64,000 bases of DNA from Gammaproteobacteria bacterium (GTDB lineage Bacteria; Pseudomonadota; Gammaproteobacteria; Steroidobacterales; Steroidobacteraceae): positions 62,001 to 126,000 of the forward strand of contig VGUJ01000002.1 of NCBI GenBank assembly GCA_016874235.1, given 5' to 3'. A model generated the notes under the pieces. That model made no database searches and was not told where the DNA came from. It worked only from the letters and a program-made list of their open reading frames with translations. Position numbers and translations under genes: made by a program. Below are positions 40,103 through 47,900 of the stretch, piece after piece (within the stretch, counting starts at the first letter, position 1; each line of letters starts with the position of its first letter).

Positions 40103-40734
40103 CGTCCGTCGCGCAGTTCGCGCAACTTACGCTCGAGGTAATCGACGACGCGCCGATCGCGCTCGGTCTCTTTGTGGACGAGGAAGCTGATCGCCATTCC
40201 CTCGAGCACGTAACGCGTCAAATCGAGCGCCACATCAAAGGTTTCATCGTCGGTGTGCCACTCGGTAAACACCTCCCGAGCCGTACGATGCCATTCATTT
40301 TCGAAGGCTTCTTGGGCGGGACGCAGAATTTGCGCGAGTTCCGGATCCGTACGAGCGGCGACGACGAGTTCAAAGAAAGCCACAAACATCGGGTGCCGAA
40401 CGTGTTGCCAATACGCCTCGAGATTGGCGCGCAACCGATCCCCCTCCCCGTTGCTTGGGCCGCGCTGCGCGGCACGACGAAACGCCTTGAGGCGCTTCGC
40501 ATGCAGGTATTCGACGGCGGCGCGGACAATATCCACTTTGGAGGGGAAGTGATGAAGCATGGCCCCGCGAGACAAACCCGCGCGAGCGGCAATCACCGTG
40601 GTTGTGGTTCGCGCATAGCCGAGGTCGACGAAGCACTTGATCGCCGCCTCGATGATGAGCGTCCGCGTGGCGGCGCTTTTCTGGGCCTGCCATCCTGTGA
40701 TCTCGGGCTCTACCGGGTCGATTTGCTTAGGCAT
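40090..40734 (-). CDS. TetR family transcriptional regulator
   Basis: The 214-residue protein has an N-terminal HTH (TRTLIIEAAIKCFVDLGYARTTTTVIAARAGLSRGAMLHHFPSKVDIV, residues about 22-68) and a helical ligand domain. The ATG at 40734 (MPKQIDP) was preferred over TTG 40770. It is divergent from the SDR operon at 40887, and promoter motif A lies 24 bp upstream of its start. It is the best candidate to bind that motif at all three promoters. Confidence 0.88.
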   Translation of the reverse strand: MPKQIDPVEPEITGWQAQKSAATRTLIIEAAIKCFVDLGYARTTTTVIAARAGLSRGAMLHHFPSKVDIVRAAVEYLHAKRLKAFRRAAQRGPSNGEGDRLRANLEAYWQHVRHPMFVAFFELVVAARTDPELAQILRPAQEAFENEWHRTAREVFTEWHTDDETFDVALDLTRYVLEGMAISFLVHKETERDRRVVDYLERKLRELRDGRQPR

Positions 40735-40757
40735 GACCGAGACCTTGCCGGTAGGCG

Positions 40758-40790
40758 AAAAAAAAGTCAAAGGTGATTGAAACCGACAGC
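40758..40790 (+). promoter_or_regulatory. Promoter motif A (shared 33-bp element, copy 1)
   Basis: An A8 tract is followed by GTC-AAAGG-TGATTG-AAACCGACAGC. It aligns without gaps to copy B (44602-44634), with 24 of 33 positions identical, and to copy C (59052-59086) with one base inserted. AGTC-N16-GAC forms a loose dyad in copies A and C. It lies between tetR and the SDR/Rieske operon. Confidence 0.65.
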
Positions 40791-40886
40791 CGTGCTTGAT
40801 ACCGTTTTCGGGCGTCGACTTCGGCCGGTTCGGCCGTGCACGCTTATTCTGTCACAACCCACTTAACTAACCCGGAGGACAGGGAC

Positions 40887-41645
40887 ATGGGACGCGTCGA
40901 AGGCAAAGTGGCAATCGTCACCGGGGGAGCCCAGGGGCTTGGCAAGGCGGACTGCGAAGCGCTCGTCCGCGAAGGCGCCAACGTCATGATCACCGATATC
41001 AAGGCCTCAGAGGGCAAGGCCCTGGCCGCGGCGCTCAATGCTCAGCGCGCCGGAAGCGCGGCGTTCATGGAACTCGACGTCCGCGACGAAACGCGCTGGC
41101 AAGAGGTCATCGCCGCCACGGTCAAACAATTCGGCAAACTCAATGTCCTCGTCAACAATGCGGGTCTCGTCGTGCCCGCGACCCCCGAGTCCACCACGCT
41201 CGAGCAGTTCAAACTGCATAACGCCGTGATGAGCGAAGGTACCTTCCTCGGCTGCAAGCACGCGATTCCTGCCATGAACGCGAGCGGCGGCGGTTCGATC
41301 GTCAACATGGCCTCGGTCGCCACCCACCTCGGCTACCCGATTTTCTTCGCCTACTCGGCCGCCAAGGGCGCCGTGCGTGGGATGACGAAGTCGATCGCCA
41401 TCTGGTGTCAGATGCAGAAGTACAACATCCGCTGTAACTCGCTTCACCCGGGCGCGACCGATACGCCGATGATCGAGGAAGCCAACCGCCTGCTCGGGCT
41501 CACGCGCGAGTTCTACACTCAGAGCGGACCGGGACTGGGTCAGCCTGAGGACGTGGCGAACGTGGTGGTGTTCCTGGCCTCGGACGAATCGCGATACATC
41601 AATGGTGCTGAGTTGTTGCTCGACAACGGCCTCACCATTCAGTAA
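40887..41645 (+). CDS. SDR family NAD(P)-dependent oxidoreductase (hydroxysteroid-dehydrogenase-like)
   Basis: The 252-residue classical SDR has the cofactor motif TGGAQGLG, the NNAGLV block, catalytic Ser in VNMASVATHLG, and YSAAK with the Tyr-Lys pair. The C-terminal HPGATDTPM fits 3alpha/20beta-HSD-like members. The ATG at 40887 follows a strong GGAGGACAGGG site; the upstream in-frame Met at 40836 is too far. It would interconvert an alcohol and ketone. First gene of a run through 44590. Confidence 0.9.
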   Translation: MGRVEGKVAIVTGGAQGLGKADCEALVREGANVMITDIKASEGKALAAALNAQRAGSAAFMELDVRDETRWQEVIAATVKQFGKLNVLVNNAGLVVPATPESTTLEQFKLHNAVMSEGTFLGCKHAIPAMNASGGGSIVNMASVATHLGYPIFFAYSAAKGAVRGMTKSIAIWCQMQKYNIRCNSLHPGATDTPMIEEANRLLGLTREFYTQSGPGLGQPEDVANVVVFLASDESRYINGAELLLDNGLTIQ

Positions 41646-41664
41646 CTGACAGGAGACACGCAGA

Positions 41665-42426
41665 ATGGATCTCGGATTGCGCGGCAAGCGAGCACTCGTC
41701 ACGGGTGCCACCAAGGGTATTGGCAGAGCGATCGTCGACCTCCTCGCCGCAGAGGGTTGCGACATCGCGCTCTGCGCGCGCAGTGAGGACGAAGTCGAAT
41801 CTGCGGTACGTGAAGTTAAAACCAAGGGCGTAAACGTCTCCGGTGGCGCAGTGAACGTGCGCGATGCCGACGCATATAAAGCCTGGCTCGAGCGCAGCGT
41901 GAGCGAGCTCGGCGGATGCGACATCTTCATCCCGAACGTCAGCGCGGGCGGCGGGATGGACTCCGAGAAGAATTGGTGGAAGTGCTTTGAAGTGGACGTG
42001 CTGCACACGGTGCGTGGCTGCGAATTCTTAGTGCCGCATCTCGAAAAGTCGGGTCACGGCAGCATCGTCATCATCAGTTCGACCAATGCGCTCGAGACCT
42101 TCTATGCGCCTATGGCGTACAACGCCATGAAAGCCGCACTCATCACCTACTCCAAACAGCTCTCGCAGTTCATCGGTCGCAAGAATATCCGTGTAAACAC
42201 TGTCTCTCCGGGGCCGATCTACTTTGAGGGCGGCGCCTGGGAAATGATCAAGAGCACCAATCAGAAAATGTACGACGCCACGTTACGCGCGATGCCAAAT
42301 GGTCGATTTGGCGGACCCGATGAAATCGCCAAAGTGGTGGCCTTCCTTGCGAGTCCTTCTGCCTCGGTCATCACGGGCAGCAACGTGGTCGCCGATAACG
42401 GATATACCAAGCGCGTCCAGTATTGA
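41665..42426 (+). CDS. SDR family oxidoreductase
   Basis: This 253-residue SDR has TGATKGIGRAI, the NVSAGGG segment in place of NNAG, the catalytic region IISSTNALETF and YNAMK (Tyr-Lys), and a PGPI loop. SD ACAGGAGA precedes the ATG. It is unlike the upstream SDR beyond the fold, so the two probably act on different intermediates. Nineteen bases follow the first SDR; the stop abuts the ThuA-like gene. Confidence 0.88.
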   Translation: MDLGLRGKRALVTGATKGIGRAIVDLLAAEGCDIALCARSEDEVESAVREVKTKGVNVSGGAVNVRDADAYKAWLERSVSELGGCDIFIPNVSAGGGMDSEKNWWKCFEVDVLHTVRGCEFLVPHLEKSGHGSIVIISSTNALETFYAPMAYNAMKAALITYSKQLSQFIGRKNIRVNTVSPGPIYFEGGAWEMIKSTNQKMYDATLRAMPNGRFGGPDEIAKVVAFLASPSASVITGSNVVADNGYTKRVQY

Positions 42427-42428
42427 TC

Positions 42429-43196
42429 ATGGCTAGCCTGCCGCGCCGTATCGATGCCTGTCTCGTTGCCGGGGGCAAGTATCACGACATCGACCACGCG
42501 CGGCTGCAGTTGCTGAGTCTGATCAGCGAGCATCCGAACATCCGCTGTCGGGTGCTCGAGGACTATCGCGACATCGACGCCATCGTGACCGCCGATGTTC
42601 TCATTACGTACACCGTCGACGTGGTGCCCGATGAAGCCGGCGCAGCGCGTCTGCGCGACTGGGTGTCGGCGGGACATCGTTGGCTCGCCCTGCACGGTAC
42701 GAACTCGATCCTGCGTTGGTCCAAACCGCACAAAGCCTGGGAAGCGCCCCGCACCGTACCGACCCTCATGCAAACGCTGGGGAGCCAGTTTTTAGCGCAC
42801 CCGCCCATCGCGCCCTATCGGGTCGAGGTCTCTGCGCCGGATCATCCACTCGTTCGCGGCATCGAGCCGTTCGACGCCGATGATGAGTTGTACCTCAGTG
42901 AGTTACATGGCCCGATCGAGGTCCTACTGCACACCCGCTGGTCGGGGCGAACCTCCCTGTTCGTCGAGAGTGATTGGACGCAAGACGAGCCACGCCCCGT
43001 GATGTATCTCAAACGCACCGGAGCGGGCGAAGTACTGTATTTCACGCTCGGTCACTCGCGCGGGCACTACGATATGCGTCCTATCATGGACGAGTACCCC
43101 ACGATCGAACGCGGTAGCTGGAACACACCCGCGTTCGTCGAGATTTTGAGGCGCAGCCTATGCTGGGCCGCGTCAGCCGAACGGATTTCATCATGA
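42429..43196 (+). CDS. ThuA-like domain protein
   Basis: The 255-residue protein has the ThuA/class I glutamine-amidotransferase-like fold: VLEDYRDIDAIVTADVLITYT, GHRWLALHGTNS, FLAHPPIAPYRVEVSAPDHPLVRGI, and GEVLYFTLGHSRGHYD near the C-terminus. ThuA proteins are linked to sugar or polyol metabolism in rhizobia, but their chemistry is unknown. ATG at 42429 was taken over TTG 42423. The stop overlaps the Rieske gene by ATGA. Confidence 0.8.
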   Translation: MASLPRRIDACLVAGGKYHDIDHARLQLLSLISEHPNIRCRVLEDYRDIDAIVTADVLITYTVDVVPDEAGAARLRDWVSAGHRWLALHGTNSILRWSKPHKAWEAPRTVPTLMQTLGSQFLAHPPIAPYRVEVSAPDHPLVRGIEPFDADDELYLSELHGPIEVLLHTRWSGRTSLFVESDWTQDEPRPVMYLKRTGAGEVLYFTLGHSRGHYDMRPIMDEYPTIERGSWNTPAFVEILRRSLCWAASAERISS

Positions 43197-44590
43197 GCAA
43201 GAAGCCGACCGATACCCGCACCGAAGCTGAGGACGCCGCGCTGCGCGAACGCTCACGCGCCCCAACCTATCGCAATGTTCGGCGTGTCGAACCCACGGAA
43301 GGCCCGGGGACGCCGAGTGCGAAAGCGCCCGACCCCAATCTCGGCGAGGCCATGATTCCGAAAGAGCGCTACACCTCGCGAGGCTTCCTGCAACTCGAGT
43401 GGGAGCGGATGTGGAGGAAGGTATGGCTGCTGGGTGGGCTGGAGTCCGATGTGCCGGAGCCTGGCGATTACATCTGTACCGAAATCGGTCGTGAGTCGAT
43501 CTTGCTCGTGCGACAGTCCGACGGTCGCATGCGCGCGTTCTTTAACGTATGTCTGCATCGAGGAAATCGTCTTCGCCCGACGGGGATTTCAAGCGCAGAG
43601 ACGTTCAAGTGCCAATACCACCACTGGGAGTACGGCATCGACGGACGTTTCGTTCGTATCCCAGATCTCGATACCTTCCCTCAAGGTGCACCACCCTGCC
43701 GTGGTCTCAAAGAATTACCCTGCGATACCTGGGGTGGGTTTGTATGGTTCAGTCTGAACAGAGAGGTGAGTCCGCTCGCTGAGTATCTCGCACCCATTCC
43801 GCAGCATCTCGACCCCTACCATTTTCCGCGCATGGCCCTCACCCGCGACATCACGGTCGAATGGAACTGTAACTGGAAGGCCTCGGTCGACGCCTTCAAC
43901 GAGAGTTATCACGTGCAGGGCATTCACCCGCAACTGCTCTACTACCTGCACGATCTCGACATCCAAATCGATTGCTACGGTCGACACAACCGCTATCTCA
44001 TCCCCTTCGGCACGGTGAGCCCGCGTGTACGCAAGCCGCCGTCCATTCCTGATCCGATCAAGAGCATCATGAAAACCGCAGGGATGGACCCAGCCGACTA
44101 TGATGAGCCGCTCGAGAACCTTCGCCGCGACGTCCAACTTCACAAACGCCGGACCGGCGCCTCGATGGGTCGCGATTACTCACAGCTCAACGACGATCAG
44201 CTAACCGACGACTATCACTACCTGATCTTCCCGAACGTCACACTCAACGTTCACGCGGACGACCTGATGCTGTTCCGGCAGCGCCCGCATCCGACCGATC
44301 CGGACCGGATGCTGTACGACGTGTGGACCTTCGAACTCGTCCCCGAGGGCGCCGAGCGGCCGGCTCGACCCAAGCATCAGTACTTCCGGCACGGCGATAA
44401 ATCGATCGGTCTCGTTCTGGATCAGGACGCGCAGAATCTGCCCGGCGTCCAAGACGGGATGCATTCGGCCGGGCTTGACGGTCTGTGGATCGGCTCCCAG
44501 GAACTGCGAATCAGGCACTTTCATAAGGTGCTGATGGATTACCTCGGCAGCGATGCCGATGAGGCGGCGGCCAAACTCGACGGTCGCTGA
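43193..44590 (+). CDS. Rieske oxygenase alpha subunit (aromatic-ring-hydroxylating type)
   Basis: The 465-residue protein has the Rieske cluster ligands CLHRGNRL and CQYHHWEY (residues about 120-145) and the mononuclear iron region SVDAFNESYHVQGIHP, with the bridging Asp, two His ligands and a later Asp. The catalytic domain is large, with an insertion after residue 270. It would insert oxygen into a ring or side chain, using the Rieske ferredoxin at 38.7 kb. ATG at 43193 overlaps the ThuA stop. Confidence 0.92.
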   Translation: MSKKPTDTRTEAEDAALRERSRAPTYRNVRRVEPTEGPGTPSAKAPDPNLGEAMIPKERYTSRGFLQLEWERMWRKVWLLGGLESDVPEPGDYICTEIGRESILLVRQSDGRMRAFFNVCLHRGNRLRPTGISSAETFKCQYHHWEYGIDGRFVRIPDLDTFPQGAPPCRGLKELPCDTWGGFVWFSLNREVSPLAEYLAPIPQHLDPYHFPRMALTRDITVEWNCNWKASVDAFNESYHVQGIHPQLLYYLHDLDIQIDCYGRHNRYLIPFGTVSPRVRKPPSIPDPIKSIMKTAGMDPADYDEPLENLRRDVQLHKRRTGASMGRDYSQLNDDQLTDDYHYLIFPNVTLNVHADDLMLFRQRPHPTDPDRMLYDVWTFELVPEGAERPARPKHQYFRHGDKSIGLVLDQDAQNLPGVQDGMHSAGLDGLWIGSQELRIRHFHKVLMDYLGSDADEAAAKLDGR

Positions 44591-44601
44591 GGAATCGGCC
44601 G

Positions 44602-44634
44602 AAAAAAAGAGCAGAGCTGATTGTTTCCGTCAGC
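44602..44634 (+). promoter_or_regulatory. Promoter motif B (shared 33-bp element, copy 2)
   Basis: An A7 tract is followed by GAGC-AGAGC-TGATTG-TTTCCGTCAGC. It lies 68 bp upstream of the E1alpha GTG and just after the Rieske oxygenase stop. It suggests that the E1alpha-E2-PQQ-ligase genes have their own promoter, co-controlled with the genes behind copies A and C. Confidence 0.65.
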
Positions 44635-44701
44635 GTTGCCCGTTTTCTATCGTTGACTTACCATCGAGGACGCGCGCCGGGCGCGCCCCTCAGGAGATCC
44701 C

Positions 44702-45670
44702 GTGAGCCTTCCTAGAGACCTACTGCTGCGCGCCTATCGGCAGATGAAGACGATCCGCGAATTCGAGGAACGTCTGCACGTCGAAATTCAAACCGGCGAG
44801 ATACCCGGATTCACCCACCTCTACTCGGGCCAGGAAGCCGTCGCCGTCGGCGTCTGCGAACACCTCTCGGACCAAGATTGGATCGCCAGCACCCACCGCG
44901 GTCACGGGCACTGCATCGCGAAGGGTTGTGATGTTCAAGGAATGATGCTCGAGATCTACGGGCGTCGCGATGGCCTCTGCAAGGGCAAAGGCGGCTCCAT
45001 GCACATCGCCGATATGACGAAGGGCATGCTCGGCGCAAATGCCATCGTCGGCGGTGGACCGCCGATCGCTGTCGGTGCGGGTATCGCCTGCAAGATTGCC
45101 AAGTGCGGCAACGTCGCCGTGGCCTTTGGAGGCGACGGCAGCGCCAACCAAGGCACCGTCTTCGAAGCGATGAACCTTGCGGTAGTACTCCGTGCGCCAG
45201 TCATATTCGTATTCGAGAACAATGGTTACTCCGAGCACACCGGCGCTTCGTACGCGGTGGGATCGGGCGACATCGCAGGTCGCGCGCGCGGCTTCGGCAT
45301 GCCCGCCGAAACCTGCGATGGCTCGGATTTCTTTGCCGTCTATGACGCCATGGCGAAATTGTTGAAGACCGCCAGAGCCGGCGGCGGTCCGGCCACGCTC
45401 GAAGCCAAAACCACCCGCTTCTTCGGTCATTTTGAAGGCGATCCGATGCTCTATCGAGCCAAGGACGAGGTCGCCCGTCACCGCGAGCAAATGGACTGCC
45501 TGCAAATTTTCCGCGATCGCGTCGGCAAGGAAGGCTGGCTGCAGAGCGCAGAGCTCGACGCGATCGATACCGACGTGATGGCGCTCATCGATTCGTCGGT
45601 TGCCAAGTCTCGCGCGGCCGTTCCGCCGTCTGCGTCGGACTTGCTCACCGACGTGTACGTCTCCTACTGA
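44702..45670 (+). CDS. Thiamine-diphosphate-dependent dehydrogenase E1 alpha subunit (acetoin/2-oxoacid type)
   Basis: The 322-residue protein has the E1alpha signatures: HRGHGHCIAKGCDVQGMMLEIYGRRDGLCKGKGGSMH and the ThDP motif GGDGSANQGTVFEAMNLAVVLRAPVIFVFENN. Length and motifs resemble AcoA of acetoin dehydrogenase. It pairs with the next gene. GTG start, with SD CAGGAG eight bases upstream. Motif B precedes it. The E1/E2 substrate could be acetoin or a 2-oxoacid product of the pathway. Confidence 0.9.
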   Translation: MSLPRDLLLRAYRQMKTIREFEERLHVEIQTGEIPGFTHLYSGQEAVAVGVCEHLSDQDWIASTHRGHGHCIAKGCDVQGMMLEIYGRRDGLCKGKGGSMHIADMTKGMLGANAIVGGGPPIAVGAGIACKIAKCGNVAVAFGGDGSANQGTVFEAMNLAVVLRAPVIFVFENNGYSEHTGASYAVGSGDIAGRARGFGMPAETCDGSDFFAVYDAMAKLLKTARAGGGPATLEAKTTRFFGHFEGDPMLYRAKDEVARHREQMDCLQIFRDRVGKEGWLQSAELDAIDTDVMALIDSSVAKSRAAVPPSASDLLTDVYVSY

Positions 45671-45693
45671 CCCGCCCTGCAGAGAAACGATTC

Positions 45694-46719
45694 ATGCGAC
45701 AAATTTCCATGAGAGATGCCATCAACGAGGCTTTACACCTCGAGATGGCGCGTGATCCGCGGGTCATCGTGCTCGGCGAAGACGTCTCGGGTGGCGCAGG
45801 AGGCACCTCCGGTCAACGCGATGCGGCAGGCGGCGTCTTCGGTGTCACCAAGGGCTTGCTGCCGAAGTTCGGCGAAGATCGGGTGATCGATACGCCTATT
45901 TCGGAGTCGGCGATCATCGGCGCGGCTAATGGTGCTGCGCTCGCCGGTCTGCGTCCCGTCGCTGAACTCATGTTCGCCGATTTCCTCGGTGTGTGCTTCG
46001 ATCAGGTATTCAATCAAGCGGCGAAGTTCCGTTATATGTTCGGTGGCAAGACGTCTTGCCCCATCGTCATTCGAGCGGCAACAGGCGCCGGCATGAACAT
46101 GGGCGCCCAGCACAGCCAGTCGATGTACGCCATGGTCACCGGCGTACCCGGCCTCAAAGTAGTCGTACCTTCGAATGCCTACGACGCCAAGGGCCTCATG
46201 CTCACGGCTATCCGCGATGACGACCCCGTGATCTTCTTTGAACATAAGGCGCTCTACCCTCGAAAGTCCGACGTGCCGGAGGGCGACTACACCCTTCCGT
46301 TCGGCGAGGCGAATCTCGTTCGTGAAGGCGAGCACGTCACGGTGGTCGCCATCGGACGCATGGTGTCGTTCGCCGAAAAGGCGCTCGATGCGCTGGCTGC
46401 CGATGGCATCACCGCAGACCTGCTCGATCCGCGCACGCTCTCGCCGCTTGATGATGAAACCATCTACGAAAGCCTCGACAACACAGGCCACCTCGTCATC
46501 ATCGACGAATCGCCACCTCGCTGCTCCGTGGCTGCCGATATCGCAGGACTCGTCGCGAGCAATGCGTTCCATTCGCTGAAGGCTCCCATCGTCCAGCTGA
46601 CGCCGCCGCATACCCCGGTGCCCTTCGCCCGGGAACTCGAGCGCGCCTACGTACCGGGACCGCAGGCCATCGAGGCGGCGATCCGGAAGATGCTCAAAGA
46701 ATCCCGGGCCGCGAGCTGA
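45694..46719 (+). CDS. Dehydrogenase E1 beta subunit (acetoin/2-oxoacid type)
   Basis: The 341-residue transketolase-like protein has MRDAINEALHLEMARDPRVIVLGEDV, the Glu that activates ThDP in DTPISESAIIGAANGAAL, GAGMNMGAQHSQS, and the C-terminal EHVTVVAIGRMVSFAEKAL domain with LDPRTLSPLD. It forms an alpha2beta2 heterotetramer with the upstream gene product. It lies two bases before the E2 gene. Confidence 0.92.
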   Translation: MRQISMRDAINEALHLEMARDPRVIVLGEDVSGGAGGTSGQRDAAGGVFGVTKGLLPKFGEDRVIDTPISESAIIGAANGAALAGLRPVAELMFADFLGVCFDQVFNQAAKFRYMFGGKTSCPIVIRAATGAGMNMGAQHSQSMYAMVTGVPGLKVVVPSNAYDAKGLMLTAIRDDDPVIFFEHKALYPRKSDVPEGDYTLPFGEANLVREGEHVTVVAIGRMVSFAEKALDALAADGITADLLDPRTLSPLDDETIYESLDNTGHLVIIDESPPRCSVAADIAGLVASNAFHSLKAPIVQLTPPHTPVPFARELERAYVPGPQAIEAAIRKMLKESRAAS

Positions 46720-46721
46720 CC

Positions 46722-47900
46722 ATGTCACGAATCCACGCGATTACGATGCCCAAGTGGGGTATCGAGATGCAGGAAGGTGCGATCACTTCTTGGCATGTCG
46801 ATATCGGCGGTACGGTCACTCGAGGAGCACAACTTCTCGATGTCGAGACGGAGAAAATCGTCAATACGGTGGAGGCGAGCGTCGAAGGAACACTGAGCCG
46901 AATCATCGGCTCGGTCGGCGACACGCTACCGGTGGGTGCTCTCGTCGGCATCGTCTGCGAAGGCGAGGTCTCCGAGGCTGACATCGATCGTTTCGTACGC
47001 GAATTCAAGGCCGCAGACGCCTCGTTCGAGCCCGAGACAAGCGCCGGTGCATCCGAGGAGGCGACGTCAGCAGCTCCCGCGGCGGAGCGTGACGATGAAG
47101 CTCGAGTGAGCCCGATCGCGAGACGCCTTGCAGAGAAGCTCGGTGTCGACCTCTCAAAGATTACGGGCACGGGTCGCAACGGTCGCATCTCGAAAGAAGA
47201 CGTTGAGTCTTACCACGCGAAACAGTCGACGGCGGTCGAGGCGGTACCGATGAGCGCCATGCGATTGGCGATCGCGCGACGACTCACCGAATCCAAGCAA
47301 ACCATTCCGCACTATCGGCTGCACGCCGATGTCGATTGCGCAGCGCTCGACGCCTCACGCAGCCAGCACGCCGCGGCAGGCCGCAAGATCTCGGTCAACG
47401 ATCTGCTGATCTTCGCGCTCGCGCGCACGCTCGCCGAGTTTCCGGACGTCAATGCCTGCCTCGAGAACGACACGATCTTGCGTCGACGCAGTGCCGACAT
47501 TGCCCTCGCGGTGTCGACCCCCGGCGGTCTCATCACGCCGGTTATCCGAAATGCCGACACCAAAGATGTCTTGCAACTCGCCGAGGAATCGCGTGAGCTC
47601 GCGGGCAAGGCCCGTGACAACAAACTGACGAGGGAAGAGATCACGGGCGGCAGTTTCACGCTGTCTAACCTCGGCATGTTTGGCATCGACGCGTTCGATG
47701 CCGTCATCAATCCGCCTCAGGCGGCCATCTTGGCTGTCGGCAGTATTCGTGACGTCGTCGTACTGCGTAACGGATCGCCTGCGGCGGGCCGACTCATGAC
47801 GCTCACGCTGTCTTGTGATCATCGCGTCGTCGATGGTGCGCTCGGCGCCCGGTTTCTTTCTGCACTCAAGCAACGTATCGAAGGGGGTATCTTCGTATGA
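46722..47900 (+). CDS. Dihydrolipoamide acyltransferase (E2)
   Basis: The 392-residue protein has one lipoyl domain with Lys45 in LDVETEKIVNTV, a peripheral-subunit-binding domain (residues about 127-163, VSPIARRLAEKLGVDL and GRISKEDV) and the catalytic core ending in LSCDHRVVDGALG with the active-site His. It transfers the acyl group from lipoamide to CoA. No dihydrolipoamide dehydrogenase (E3) follows; the cell must supply one, perhaps the lpd beyond sucA. ATGA overlap with the PQQ enzyme. Confidence 0.93.
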   Translation: MSRIHAITMPKWGIEMQEGAITSWHVDIGGTVTRGAQLLDVETEKIVNTVEASVEGTLSRIIGSVGDTLPVGALVGIVCEGEVSEADIDRFVREFKAADASFEPETSAGASEEATSAAPAAERDDEARVSPIARRLAEKLGVDLSKITGTGRNGRISKEDVESYHAKQSTAVEAVPMSAMRLAIARRLTESKQTIPHYRLHADVDCAALDASRSQHAAAGRKISVNDLLIFALARTLAEFPDVNACLENDTILRRRSADIALAVSTPGGLITPVIRNADTKDVLQLAEESRELAGKARDNKLTREEITGGSFTLSNLGMFGIDAFDAVINPPQAAILAVGSIRDVVVLRNGSPAAGRLMTLTLSCDHRVVDGALGARFLSALKQRIEGGIFV